Assembly (NCBI GenBank): GCA_017849585.1
Contig: JAFIGT010000020.1
Coordinates: forward strand, 1 to 64,000
DNA: 64,000 bases
Direction of reading: 5' to 3'
Source of the DNA: Verrucomicrobium sp.
Lineage (GTDB): Bacteria > Verrucomicrobiota > Verrucomicrobiia > Methylacidiphilales > UBA1321
A program made the position numbers and the translations under genes. The notes beneath the pieces were generated by a model, which was given only the letters and a program-made list of their open reading frames with translations, was not told the DNA's origin and did not search any database. Below, in pieces: positions 29,415-37,457 of the stretch (within the stretch, counting starts at the first letter, position 1; the number at the start of each line of letters is the position of its first letter).

Positions 29415-30575
29415 ATGACCACTCCCGCCATTGAGCACGTCATTGCCAACGACTCCATCCGTCACGATTGGTTTCCGGTCACGCGCAATCGCATCTTTCT
29501 CGGTCATGCCGGAGTGTCGCCGATTCCGCGCGTCGCGGTGGAATGCCTGCAACGCGGCGCGCAAGCCGCAGCGGAGGATCAACAGGAAGCGGGCGATTTT
29601 ATTGGCCGCGTCGAAGCGGTGCGCGAAGCGGGTGCGAGCCTGATCGGGGCGCACAAGTCCGAGATTGCGTTGCTCGGGCCGACGTCGCTCGGCTTGAATC
29701 TCGTGGCGCTGGGCCTTGACTGGCAGGCGGGCGATGAAGTGATTTTCTATCCTGACGATTACCCCGCCAATGTCTACCCGTGGCAGCATCTCGCCGAGCG
29801 CGGGGTGAAGATCGTTCCGCTACAACCTGCGCGCGTGGGGGAGATCACGCCGGAGTTGGTTCGTGCAGCGATCACATCGAAGACAAAGCTGGTCGCGCTT
29901 GCCTCGTGCCATTTTTTGACGGGCTATCGACTCGACTATCGCGCGATTGGTGAGGAGTTGAAGAAGCGCGGGATTCTCTTTTGCCTGGATGGGATTCAAT
30001 CCTTGGGCGCAACGACGATTGACGCGCAATACATCGATTTTCTCAGCGCGGACTCGCACAAGTGGATGCTCGGGCCCTCGGGTGCCGGGGTTTTCTATGT
30101 GAAGAAGGAGCATTTCGACCGACTCAAGCCGGTGCTGGTCGGTTCCTGGAATGTCCGCTCGCCGAACTTTATCGCACAACCGGAGATCAAGTTTGAAGCC
30201 AGCGCACGCCGTTACGAACCGGGCAGTCTCTACCTGCTCGGCCTCGAAGGCATGAAAGCGAGCATCGATCTGCTAGTCGGCGTCGGCATCGAAGCCATTG
30301 AAAAGCGGCTCCAGTATTTGCGTCGATTCGTGGTGGAGGCGGCGGCGCAGCGCGGGCTCTCCGTGCTCTATGCGGAGCGTCCCGTCGAGCAGATGAGCGG
30401 AATTTCCACCATCTCGCTCGCGGGCAAGGATGCCGTCGCCATCGGCAAACGATTCAGCGAAGCGAAGGTGTCCGTCTCGATCCGGCACGATCGCGCGGGT
30501 GTGCCGCACCTGCGACTCTCGCCGCACTTCTACAATACTGAAGCGGAGCTGAAGACCGCATTGGAATTGGTGTAG
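29415..30575 (+). CDS. Class V aminotransferase (cysteine desulfurase-like fold)
   Basis: A 386-aa PLP enzyme. 'FLGHAGVSPIPRVAVE' opens the fold, 'ALLGPTSLGLNLVALGLDW' and 'FCLDGIQSLGATTID' contain the cofactor contacts, and the PLP lysine is in 'SADSHKWMLGPSGAG'. The family includes cysteine desulfurases, isopenicillin epimerase-like proteins and kynureninase relatives. No Cys-containing active loop of the IscS/SufS type is obvious, so desulfurase activity is not claimed. It stands between the carB terminator and rpmH. Confidence 0.85.
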   Translation: MTTPAIEHVIANDSIRHDWFPVTRNRIFLGHAGVSPIPRVAVECLQRGAQAAAEDQQEAGDFIGRVEAVREAGASLIGAHKSEIALLGPTSLGLNLVALGLDWQAGDEVIFYPDDYPANVYPWQHLAERGVKIVPLQPARVGEITPELVRAAITSKTKLVALASCHFLTGYRLDYRAIGEELKKRGILFCLDGIQSLGATTIDAQYIDFLSADSHKWMLGPSGAGVFYVKKEHFDRLKPVLVGSWNVRSPNFIAQPEIKFEASARRYEPGSLYLLGLEGMKASIDLLVGVGIEAIEKRLQYLRRFVVEAAAQRGLSVLYAERPVEQMSGISTISLAGKDAVAIGKRFSEAKVSVSIRHDRAGVPHLRLSPHFYNTEAELKTALELV

Positions 30576-30773
30576 GGGAAACGGAAAACTGCGGGCTACC
30601 TTTTCTGATCCTGCTGAGCCGCGGCGAGTTGCATCGGGAACGTGCTATTCCGCAAGCAGGATTGGGTATGTGAGGCGCCAAAGGAGAAAAAACTGCTTCC
30701 TTGGCGATAAAAACCTCTTGTCATCACCGCAGTTACTGGTAGTTTCTACCCTTCCCAGAACAAGAGTTATTTT

Positions 30774-30947
30774 ATGAAGAGAACCTATCAGCCGTCGAAG
30801 AAGCGCCGTGTGCGTCAGTTTGGATTTTTGAGCCGTACCCGCACCAAGAACGGTCGCGCCATTTTGAGCCGCCGTCGCGCCAAGGGCCGCGTCCGTTTGG
30901 CCGGCAAGCGCACCTCGGTCAAGTTTACGCCCCACACCAAGGGTTAA
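30774..30947 (+). CDS. rpmH: 50S ribosomal protein L34
   Basis: A 57-aa very basic protein, too short for most ORF cut-offs. It begins '[21 protein letters not shown]', the diagnostic L34 opening, and continues '[19 protein letters not shown]'. L34 lies on the large subunit near 23S domain I. It is slightly longer than the usual 44-46 aa because of a C-terminal tail ('[10 protein letters not shown]'). It heads the conserved rpmH-rnpA-yidD-yidC-jag cluster. About 200 bases of untranslated DNA precede it; a weak TTGTCA (30718) may be part of its promoter. Confidence 0.97.
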   Translation: MKRTYQPSKKRRVRQFGFLSRTRTKNGRAILSRRRAKGRVRLAGKRTSVKFTPHTKG

Positions 30948-30948
30948 T

Positions 30949-31353
30949 TTGGTGGAGCTACCGGCCAGCGGCGTATCGAATCCGCGGCGACGGGAGAAAT
31001 TACCGCGCCGCCAGATCATTCGCCGCCGCGTCGTCATCCAAGGGCTTCGGACCCAGGGTAAACGGCAGTCTAATCGCTGGTTCGTACTGCTCGTGCAGGA
31101 GGCTCCGGCAGGAGAAGAACCCCAATCCGCCTTTTTTACCCCGAAACGCATCGGGGCGGCTCATGTCCGCAACCGCCTTCGCCGGCGGATGCGGGAAGTA
31201 TACCGGCGGTTCATCGCCCCGGAAGTGACAGGTGGGAAGCTGCTCTGGCTTTGGTCGGCGCGGCCGGAAGCGGCCACAATGACCTTCGTAGAGTTGAAGG
31301 ATGCGATGGTGCAATTGAGCGGCCGGCAAAAAATCAGTCGACGCAGCTCATAA
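30949..31353 (+). CDS. rnpA: Ribonuclease P protein component
   Basis: Protein subunit of RNase P, which matures tRNA 5' ends together with the RnpB RNA. The signature '[17 protein letters not shown]' (RNR motif) and the preceding '[10 protein letters not shown]' identify it; 134 aa is normal. There is no ATG: the candidates are TTG 30949 and GTG 30952, both served by AAGGG at the end of rpmH (30939-30943), so initiation is coupled to rpmH translation. The N-terminus is atypical, lacking the usual 'RLxxxxDF' opening, but has '[15 protein letters not shown]'. Confidence 0.9.
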   Translation: MVELPASGVSNPRRREKLPRRQIIRRRVVIQGLRTQGKRQSNRWFVLLVQEAPAGEEPQSAFFTPKRIGAAHVRNRLRRRMREVYRRFIAPEVTGGKLLWLWSARPEAATMTFVELKDAMVQLSGRQKISRRSS

Positions 31354-31372
31354 AGTTGCTTTGATCGCTGCC

Positions 31373-31636
31373 ATGAAACAGGTCGCCATATGGCTGATTG
31401 AAGGGTACCGCTGGATTGTGGCGCCGTTCAAGGCGACGTTCGGCTTGTCTGGATGTTGTCGGTTTCACCCGACCTGCTCGCACTATGCGCAGCAGGCGAT
31501 TCGGACGCACGGGTTGGTCATGGGAGCGTGGCTGACAATCAAACGCCTCGGACGGTGTCACCCTTGGGGTGGCAGCGGGTTTGACCCGGTGCCGGAGGGG
31601 CCGATCAGCGCAGCGCTGCATCGCTCGAAAATTTAA
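31373..31636 (+). CDS. yidD: YidD membrane protein insertion efficiency factor
   Basis: An 87-aa member of the UPF0161/YidD family: N-terminal amphipathic helix '[20 protein letters not shown]', then '[20 protein letters not shown]' with the conserved Cys-rich 'P-T-C-S-x-Y', and '[21 protein letters not shown]'. It helps YidC-dependent insertion at the inner membrane. The ATG at 31373 is chosen over an in-frame TTG at 31361 because homology starts there. It sits between rnpA and yidC, as in most bacteria. Confidence 0.95.
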   Translation: MKQVAIWLIEGYRWIVAPFKATFGLSGCCRFHPTCSHYAQQAIRTHGLVMGAWLTIKRLGRCHPWGGSGFDPVPEGPISAALHRSKI

Positions 31637-31655
31637 CGAAAGAAACGGATTTTTC

Positions 31656-33419
31656 ATGGATCGCAAGAGTTGGTTTGGAGTTGTCGTTTGCATGCTGCTG
31701 CTGGTCGGCTGGAATTTCTACGCCGAGCATCGTTGGCCAAGCCGTTCGGCCAAAAAAAATGCACCAACCACGGCTACGGCGTCCGCTCCAGTTACGGCGA
31801 CGTCAGCTGTCCCCGCCACGGCTAGCAAGCCCGCCAATGGCGATGTGCCTTCGCTCGGCAATACGACGGCTTCTGCTAAACTACCCGAGCCGAAAATTCC
31901 CGCCAACGCAGGCGTCGAACAATTTGCCACGCTGGAAAACGATCTTTTCATTGTTCACTTCACCAGCTTGGGTGGCGCGATCAAGACGGTGGAACTGAAG
32001 AAGCATGTCGATGAGGGCGAGCGGAAGGTCACGCTCAATCGCTACGGTCATGAAGCCATTTTTAATCTCGTGGGCTGGGATGGCGATTACACACAGATGC
32101 CGTACACGATGGAAAAGACGGACGATACCGTGATTTTCTCGCGTGTACTGTCTTCTGGTGCGGTGCTCAAGCGCACGTACCGGTTGGCCCCTAATTATCA
32201 AATCCAGCTCGATCAGCAGGTGAGCAATCCGACTACGAAGGATGTGGTGTTGCCGGAGTATCACCTGAACGTCGGCACGGCCGCGCCGAGTCACGTCCTA
32301 GATAATGCGATTTATCTTTTCGGTAGCTATTGTTTGGAACAGGGTACCTCGTTCCATAAGGTAAATGTAACCGATTTTCAGGCCAGCAGTACTTTTGGTT
32401 TTTTTGCCCATGAAGCGCGCAATCGCATTTCCAGTGAGGGGACGCCCTTATTGTGGTCGGCGGTGAATAATCAGTTTTTTACTTTGATTCTTTCTCCGCG
32501 AGACAAGCTCATGCTCAAGGGCGCGGCGTTTGAGCCAATCAAACTTGTCGATTTTGGTCCGAAGACATCCACAGTTCCGGAAGGAATTCGTGGTCAGGCC
32601 GTAGTAGCTGGTTATTCCGTTCCGGCTGGGCAGAGTGTGATGCAGCCGTTTTCGTTGTACGCGGGGCCCAAGACCTACGCGCACTTGGATCTTTTGCCGC
32701 GCCGGGAAAATCTGGCGATGGATCATTGGGATGTCACCGCTTTCATTGTGCGTCCCCTCGTGGCACTCATGAGTATGGTGCACAAGTTCATCCCGAGTTG
32801 GGGTTGGACGATCGTTGTCATGACGATTCTCATCAAGCTCGTTCTTTGGCCGCTGCAATCCATCGCCAACAAGAGCATGAAGCAGATGCAGGCGCTGCAA
32901 CCGAAGATGGAGCAGATCCGCCAGAAGTATAAGGATGACCCGCAAAAGATGAACATTGAGGTCATGCAGCTTTACAAGGACTACGGCGTCAATCCCGTCG
33001 GCGGATGCCTCCCGATGCTGGTTCAGATGCCGATCTTCATCGGCTTCTACGTCATGCTCCAGAGTGCGGTCGAATTGCGCGGCCATTCCTTCTGGTGGAT
33101 ACACGATCTCGTGCAGCCGGACACCGTGGCCAGCTTCATGTTGCTTGGCTACAATATCGCCATTAATCCGTTGCCATTGCTCATGACGGCCACGCAGGTG
33201 TTGCTGATGCGCATGACACCCACCACAGGGGATAATCAGCAGGCCAAGATGATGCAGTGGATGCCCGTGGTGCTGCTTTTTGTGCTCTATAACTTCGCGG
33301 CGGCGCTGGCCCTTTACTGGACCGTGAGCAACTTGATCTCGATGATTCAAACTTACGTCAACCTGCGCAAGCCGGTGCCGATCATGAAGCGCGTGCCGAA
33401 GACTAAGGCACTGAAATAG
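31656..33419 (+). CDS. yidC: Membrane protein insertase YidC
   Basis: A 587-aa Gram-negative-type YidC. First membrane helix at about 5-22; a Pro/Ala/Thr-rich linker; a large periplasmic beta-sandwich (about 80-360, 'EQFATLENDLFIVHFTSLGG'). The Oxa1 core (about 370-570) has 'WGWTIVVMTILIKLVLWPL', the cytoplasmic hairpin 'KPKMEQIRQKYKDDPQKMN'-like segment and 'GCLPMLVQMPIFIGFYVML'. It inserts inner-membrane proteins alone or with SecYEG. The start at ATG 31656 directly precedes helix 1. Confidence 0.97.
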   Translation: MDRKSWFGVVVCMLLLVGWNFYAEHRWPSRSAKKNAPTTATASAPVTATSAVPATASKPANGDVPSLGNTTASAKLPEPKIPANAGVEQFATLENDLFIVHFTSLGGAIKTVELKKHVDEGERKVTLNRYGHEAIFNLVGWDGDYTQMPYTMEKTDDTVIFSRVLSSGAVLKRTYRLAPNYQIQLDQQVSNPTTKDVVLPEYHLNVGTAAPSHVLDNAIYLFGSYCLEQGTSFHKVNVTDFQASSTFGFFAHEARNRISSEGTPLLWSAVNNQFFTLILSPRDKLMLKGAAFEPIKLVDFGPKTSTVPEGIRGQAVVAGYSVPAGQSVMQPFSLYAGPKTYAHLDLLPRRENLAMDHWDVTAFIVRPLVALMSMVHKFIPSWGWTIVVMTILIKLVLWPLQSIANKSMKQMQALQPKMEQIRQKYKDDPQKMNIEVMQLYKDYGVNPVGGCLPMLVQMPIFIGFYVMLQSAVELRGHSFWWIHDLVQPDTVASFMLLGYNIAINPLPLLMTATQVLLMRMTPTTGDNQQAKMMQWMPVVLLFVLYNFAAALALYWTVSNLISMIQTYVNLRKPVPIMKRVPKTKALK

Positions 33420-33453
33420 TCGCACTTCACATTATAGAAGTGGGAGACAGTGT

Positions 33454-33480
33454 GGGACGGTCTTTGCAGACCGTCTCTTT
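33454..33480 (+). terminator. Hairpin between yidC and jag, terminator-like
   Basis: A 10-bp stem (GGGACGGTCT / AGACCGTCTC with one G-U pair) and a TTGC loop, followed by TTTG only. It is probably a weak or partial terminator, or a processing site, since jag follows on the same strand. Confidence 0.5.
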
Positions 33481-33539
33481 GTGGGCAAGAATCGTTAAAA
33501 AAAGCTTTAAGTCATTTTCATAGAGATTAAAGTTTCACC

Positions 33540-34001
33540 ATGGTGCAAAGCTCTGCCAAAGAAACCCTCGAGTTGATGCTCGGCCATCTCGGATTTGTTT
33601 TCTCGATTGAGGAACAGACGCGTGGCGAACGGCAGGTCTTGAACGTTCTGACTCGCGATCCCGGTCGGCTCATCGGCCGCGACGGCCACACGCTCGAGGA
33701 GCTGCAATACTTGCTCAACCGCGTGACCCATGGTGCGGAGGATTCTCCCGCGCGAGTGGTCGTGGATGTGGAAAATTACCGCATGAAGGAGGAACAGGAT
33801 TTCCTCGTCCGTGTGCGGGAAATTGCCGAACGAGTCCGGCGGACTGGACATTCGGAAAAACTTCCGGCGATGAATTCGTTTGATCGCCGCGCAGTGCACC
33901 AAGCCTTCGCCGACGATCCTGACATTCGCACCGTGAGCGACAGCAGCGATGCACGACTCAAGCAGATCACGGTGGAATTGCGCCAGCCCCGCTCTAAATA
34001 A
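33540..34001 (+). CDS. jag: Jag/KhpB-type KH-R3H RNA-binding protein
   Basis: A 153-aa protein with a KH domain (about 30-80; GxxG loop in '[19 protein letters not shown]') and a C-terminal R3H domain (about 100-150; '[19 protein letters not shown]'). It lacks the Jag-N domain found in Firmicutes, as is usual in this cluster in other phyla. Jag/KhpB binds RNA and is tied genetically to yidC and to cell wall elongation. Its start lies 120 bases after yidC; gmd follows after 32 bases. Confidence 0.93.
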   Translation: MVQSSAKETLELMLGHLGFVFSIEEQTRGERQVLNVLTRDPGRLIGRDGHTLEELQYLLNRVTHGAEDSPARVVVDVENYRMKEEQDFLVRVREIAERVRRTGHSEKLPAMNSFDRRAVHQAFADDPDIRTVSDSSDARLKQITVELRQPRSK

Positions 34002-34033
34002 GCGAAGGGCGTTTGTTTTCGGGTTACTTTTTT

Positions 34034-35044
34034 ATGCCTAAAGCTCTCATTACCGGAATTACCGGCCAGGACGGTTCCTACCTCGCTGAACTGTTACTGA
34101 ACAAGGGTTATGAGGTTCATGGCATCATTCGCCGGGCCAGTACGTTCAATACCGAGCGGATCGATCACCTCTACAAGGATTTGCATGTGCACGGCGTAAA
34201 GCTCTTCCTGCACTATGGCGATCTGAGTGATTCCGCGTCGTTGATGAAGTTGCTCTATGATCTGCATCCGGACGAGGTGTATCATCTCGGCGCGCAGAGC
34301 CACGTGCGCGTCAGCTTCGATATTCCCGAATATACGGGGGATGTGACGGCGATTGGCACGACGCGTCTTCTCGAAGCGTTACGCGAAGCAAACCTGACCA
34401 AGACCCGTTTCTATCAGGCATCGAGTAGTGAGATGTTCGGCCTCGTGCAGGAAGTGCCGCAAAAGGAAACGACGCCCTTTTATCCCCGCAGCCCGTACGG
34501 CGCGGCCAAGGTTTACTCCTACTGGATGACCGTGAATTACCGCGAGAGCTACAAGATGCATGCCAGCAACGGCATTCTCTTCAATCACGAATCGCCCCGC
34601 CGCGGGGAGACCTTCGTCACGCGCAAGATCACTCGTGCTGTGGCTCGCATTAAGGCCGGGCTGCAGAGAGAGCTTTTCCTTGGTAACCTCGAAGCGAAGC
34701 GCGACTGGGGTTACGCCCCGGAATATGTTGAGGCGATGTGGCTGATGTTGCAGCAGGACCAGCCGGACGATTATGTGATCGCCACGGGCGAAACCCACTC
34801 GGTGCGAGAGTTTCTCGAAGTCGCTTTTTCGCATGCCAATCTTGACTGGCAGAAATACGTCAAAATCGACGAGCGCTATTTCCGTCCTGCGGAGGTGGAA
34901 CTCCTCATTGGTGATGCGTCCAAGGCGCGCAAGGCACTGAATTGGCAGCCGAAGACGACTTTCAAGCAACTGACGGAAATCATGGTCGATGCCGACATTG
35001 CCCATTTGCAACGTCAACTGGACGGCAAGGACATCCGCTCCTGA
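34034..35044 (+). CDS. gmd: GDP-mannose 4,6-dehydratase
   Basis: First step from GDP-mannose to GDP-L-fucose, via GDP-4-keto-6-deoxymannose. A 336-aa extended SDR: the NADP motif is '[19 protein letters not shown]', then '[18 protein letters not shown]', the catalytic 'ASSSEMFG' and the Y-x3-K pair in '[12 protein letters not shown]'; '[16 protein letters not shown]' is diagnostic for the enzyme. The ATG at 34034 is chosen over an upstream in-frame start because the Rossmann strand begins at residue 3. It is followed after 19 bases by fcl. Confidence 0.97.
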   Translation: MPKALITGITGQDGSYLAELLLNKGYEVHGIIRRASTFNTERIDHLYKDLHVHGVKLFLHYGDLSDSASLMKLLYDLHPDEVYHLGAQSHVRVSFDIPEYTGDVTAIGTTRLLEALREANLTKTRFYQASSSEMFGLVQEVPQKETTPFYPRSPYGAAKVYSYWMTVNYRESYKMHASNGILFNHESPRRGETFVTRKITRAVARIKAGLQRELFLGNLEAKRDWGYAPEYVEAMWLMLQQDQPDDYVIATGETHSVREFLEVAFSHANLDWQKYVKIDERYFRPAEVELLIGDASKARKALNWQPKTTFKQLTEIMVDADIAHLQRQLDGKDIRS

Positions 35045-35063
35045 TCGCTGGGAGAACTTTCTC

Positions 35064-36005
35064 GTGGATCACTCAACCCGCATCTACATCGCCGGCCATC
35101 GGGGCATGGTGGGCTCGGCCTGCCTGCGGTTGCTGCAAAAGCGCGGGTTCACGAATTTGCTGACCGCGACGCGGCAGGAGCTTGACCTGACCCAGTCGGC
35201 TGCCGTGGAGGCGTTCTACGCGAAGCATCGACCCGAGATGGTCATCGTTGCGGCTGCGAAAGTTGGGGGCATTCTGGCGAACTCGCAGCAGCCCGTGGAA
35301 TTTCTAACTGAAAATCTGACGATTCAGAATAACCTCATCACCGCTGCTCATCGTCACGGCGTAAAGAAGCTACTTTTCCTGGGCAGTTCCTGCATTTATC
35401 CCAAGCTGGCACCGCAGCCGATTTCAGAAACGGCACTGCTAACGGGGCCGCTCGAACCAACCAACGACGCTTACGCGTTGGCCAAGATCTGCGGCATTCG
35501 GCTTTGTCAGGCATACCGTCAGGAATACGGTGATCATTACATCTCCGTTATGCCGACCAATCTTTACGGGCCAGGGGATAATTACGACCTACAGACCTCG
35601 CACGTTATGGCGGCCTTGCTGCGCCGTTTTCACGAGGCGAAGGAACAGAATCAAGCGACGATCACCCTATGGGGAAGTGGCACGCCACGCCGGGAATTTC
35701 TACACGTCGACGATCTCGCAGATGCGTGTCTCTTTCTTCTGGAAAGCTATGACAGCGGAGAGATTGTTAATATCGGCTGTGGCGAGGACATTACGATTGC
35801 CGAGCTGGCGCAGAAAATCAGTACTCTTGCTGGCTACAATGGGGGGATTCTGTGGGATCGTTCCAAGCCGGATGGCACGCCGCGCAAGCTATTGGATATC
35901 TCGCGGTTGAAAAATCTCGGATGGACCCCGCGCATTTCCCTCGATACGGGGTTGAAGTTGGCATATCAATCCTTTCTGCAAAGCTTGGAGCAGGCCGCGT
36001 TATGA
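35064..36005 (+). CDS. fcl: GDP-L-fucose synthase
   Basis: Epimerase-reductase that turns the Gmd product into GDP-L-fucose. A 313-aa SDR with 'IYIAGHRGMVGSACLR', 'AAKVGGILAN', 'FLGSSCIYPKLAPQPI', catalytic Y-x3-K in 'NDAYALAKICG', and 'PTNLYGPGDNYD'. The start is GTG 35064, with GGGAG nine bases upstream. The stop overlaps the ATG of the sugar transferase (ATGA). Gmd plus Fcl make a complete fucose donor pathway from GDP-mannose. Confidence 0.96.
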   Translation: MDHSTRIYIAGHRGMVGSACLRLLQKRGFTNLLTATRQELDLTQSAAVEAFYAKHRPEMVIVAAAKVGGILANSQQPVEFLTENLTIQNNLITAAHRHGVKKLLFLGSSCIYPKLAPQPISETALLTGPLEPTNDAYALAKICGIRLCQAYRQEYGDHYISVMPTNLYGPGDNYDLQTSHVMAALLRRFHEAKEQNQATITLWGSGTPRREFLHVDDLADACLFLLESYDSGEIVNIGCGEDITIAELAQKISTLAGYNGGILWDRSKPDGTPRKLLDISRLKNLGWTPRISLDTGLKLAYQSFLQSLEQAAL

Positions 36006-37408
36006 TGCTGCGCCGTCATCAGGAATTGTATTTTCAGCTCTTTCAGGTGCTAGACGCTTTTCTGCTGTGCTTCGCCTTATGGCTTTCGCACACGATCCGT
36101 TACACTCTGGTTCCGGAATTGTCCTTTCTCGATATTTCCGCCATCGCTCCGTTTTCCGGCTACATTTGGATGTTGGTGCTGATCATTCCCCTCGGACCAT
36201 TCATCCTCGAGCGACAGGGATTTTATCGTCTTAATTTTTCCGGATCGATCATGCAGAGCTTTTTCACGGCGCTGCGCAGCGTGGCGATTCTCGTGTTCGT
36301 ACTGGCGGTTTTTATCGTCGTTTTTCGCGTGCCGCAACAAACGATGAGCCGCGCGGCGATGATTCTCTTTGTGCCCGTGGCTACGGCGACGCTTTGCCTG
36401 CGCGAGATGCTTTCCTGGTCGTTGGTGAATCGCCGCCGCCGCTCGGAAATCAACCGGCAGCATATCCTACTCTGTGGGGCGAATGTCGATCTTGAGGGTT
36501 GGCACACCGATCTCAAGAATGTGCCCGGCGGCTTGTACAAGGTTTGCGGCAGGGTGGATTTGAACACGGAGCCGCTCCCGCAATTCATCAAGCGTTTGCA
36601 CGACGATATGATCGATGTGGTGATTTTTTCAATTGAGCATGCTAATTTCCCGACGATCCGCGAAGCATTGCACATTTGCGAGTCCGAAGGCATTGAGGCA
36701 TGGATTGGCGCTGACTTTTTCCGTACTTCATTGGCCAAGCCGCAATTCGACCAATTCTCGGGCCGCCCTCTGCTGGTCTTCCGTTCCACTCCAGACGCCT
36801 CCTGGGAGTTGATCACCAAGCGCGCGATGGATTGGTTCCTCTCTGCGCTGCTGCTTGCGATCCTTGGGTTGCCGATGGTGATTCTGGCTTTTCTGGTTTG
36901 GTGTACATCGGGCCGTCCGGTGATCTTTGCTCAACGGCGCAGTGGGATTTATGGCCGGCCATTCACGATGTATAAGTTTCGCACAATGGCGACCAATGCA
37001 GAACAGACACGTGAGGAGCTCCAGGCATTCAACGTGATGAGCGGCCCCGTATTCAAGGTGGATAAAGATCCGCGCGTGACGCCCATTGGGAAATGGCTGC
37101 GCAAGACAAGTCTCGATGAATTGCCCCAGCTCTGGAACGTGCTAAAGGGCGAGATGAGTCTGGTGGGCCCCCGCCCGTTACCGCTCTACGAAACGGAGAA
37201 TTTCAGCGACATCACGCAACGCCGCCGGATGAGTGTGCGACCAGGCCTGACCTGTCTGTGGCAGATCAGTGGTCGTAACAAAATCACGAATTTCGCTGAA
37301 TGGGTGCGGCTCGATCTCGAGTACATCGATAATTGGTCGCTTTGGTTGGATATCAAAATTCTACTGATGACGATTCCGGTCGTGATCTTCCGTCACGGCG
37401 CAAAGTAA
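36002..37408 (+). CDS. Polyprenyl-phosphate sugar-1-phosphate transferase (WcaJ/EpsE-like)
   Basis: A 468-aa membrane enzyme. The N-terminal half has four to five membrane helices (first at about 12-30) and a nucleotide-binding-like cytoplasmic domain (about 150-270). The C-terminal bacterial sugar transferase domain starts at 'KRAMDWFLSALLLAI' and includes 'YKFRTMATNAE', 'TPIGKWLRKTSLDELPQLWNVLKGEMSLVGPRP' and 'VRPGLTCLWQISGR'. It starts lipid-linked polysaccharide synthesis by loading the first sugar phosphate on undecaprenyl phosphate. It is translationally coupled to fcl, which suggests a fucose-containing exopolysaccharide or colanic acid-like polymer. Confidence 0.92.
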   Translation: MMLRRHQELYFQLFQVLDAFLLCFALWLSHTIRYTLVPELSFLDISAIAPFSGYIWMLVLIIPLGPFILERQGFYRLNFSGSIMQSFFTALRSVAILVFVLAVFIVVFRVPQQTMSRAAMILFVPVATATLCLREMLSWSLVNRRRRSEINRQHILLCGANVDLEGWHTDLKNVPGGLYKVCGRVDLNTEPLPQFIKRLHDDMIDVVIFSIEHANFPTIREALHICESEGIEAWIGADFFRTSLAKPQFDQFSGRPLLVFRSTPDASWELITKRAMDWFLSALLLAILGLPMVILAFLVWCTSGRPVIFAQRRSGIYGRPFTMYKFRTMATNAEQTREELQAFNVMSGPVFKVDKDPRVTPIGKWLRKTSLDELPQLWNVLKGEMSLVGPRPLPLYETENFSDITQRRRMSVRPGLTCLWQISGRNKITNFAEWVRLDLEYIDNWSLWLDIKILLMTIPVVIFRHGAK

Positions 37409-37409
37409 A

Positions 37410-37440
37410 GTAATAGGGCGGTACGATCCCGCCCTATTAC
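37410..37440. terminator. Perfect palindrome between convergent genes
   Basis: A perfect 12-bp stem (GTAATAGGGCGG / CCGCCCTATTAC) with a seven-base loop lies right after the sugar transferase stop, between two convergent genes. Placement fits a bidirectional terminator; the lack of T-runs fits a dispersed palindrome equally well. Confidence 0.6.
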
Positions 37441-37457
37441 CGGAAGCGACTTTTCCC

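Noticed and set aside
29415-30575. Naming the class V aminotransferase a cysteine desulfurase (iscS/sufS)
   Set aside because: The fold and PLP lysine fit, but no active-site Cys loop is evident and there are no Fe-S assembly genes beside it.
30576-30773. Chromosome origin next to rpmH
   Set aside because: rpmH-rnpA-yidC often adjoins dnaA and oriC, but there is no dnaA or dnaN here and I saw no cluster of TTATCCACA-like DnaA boxes.
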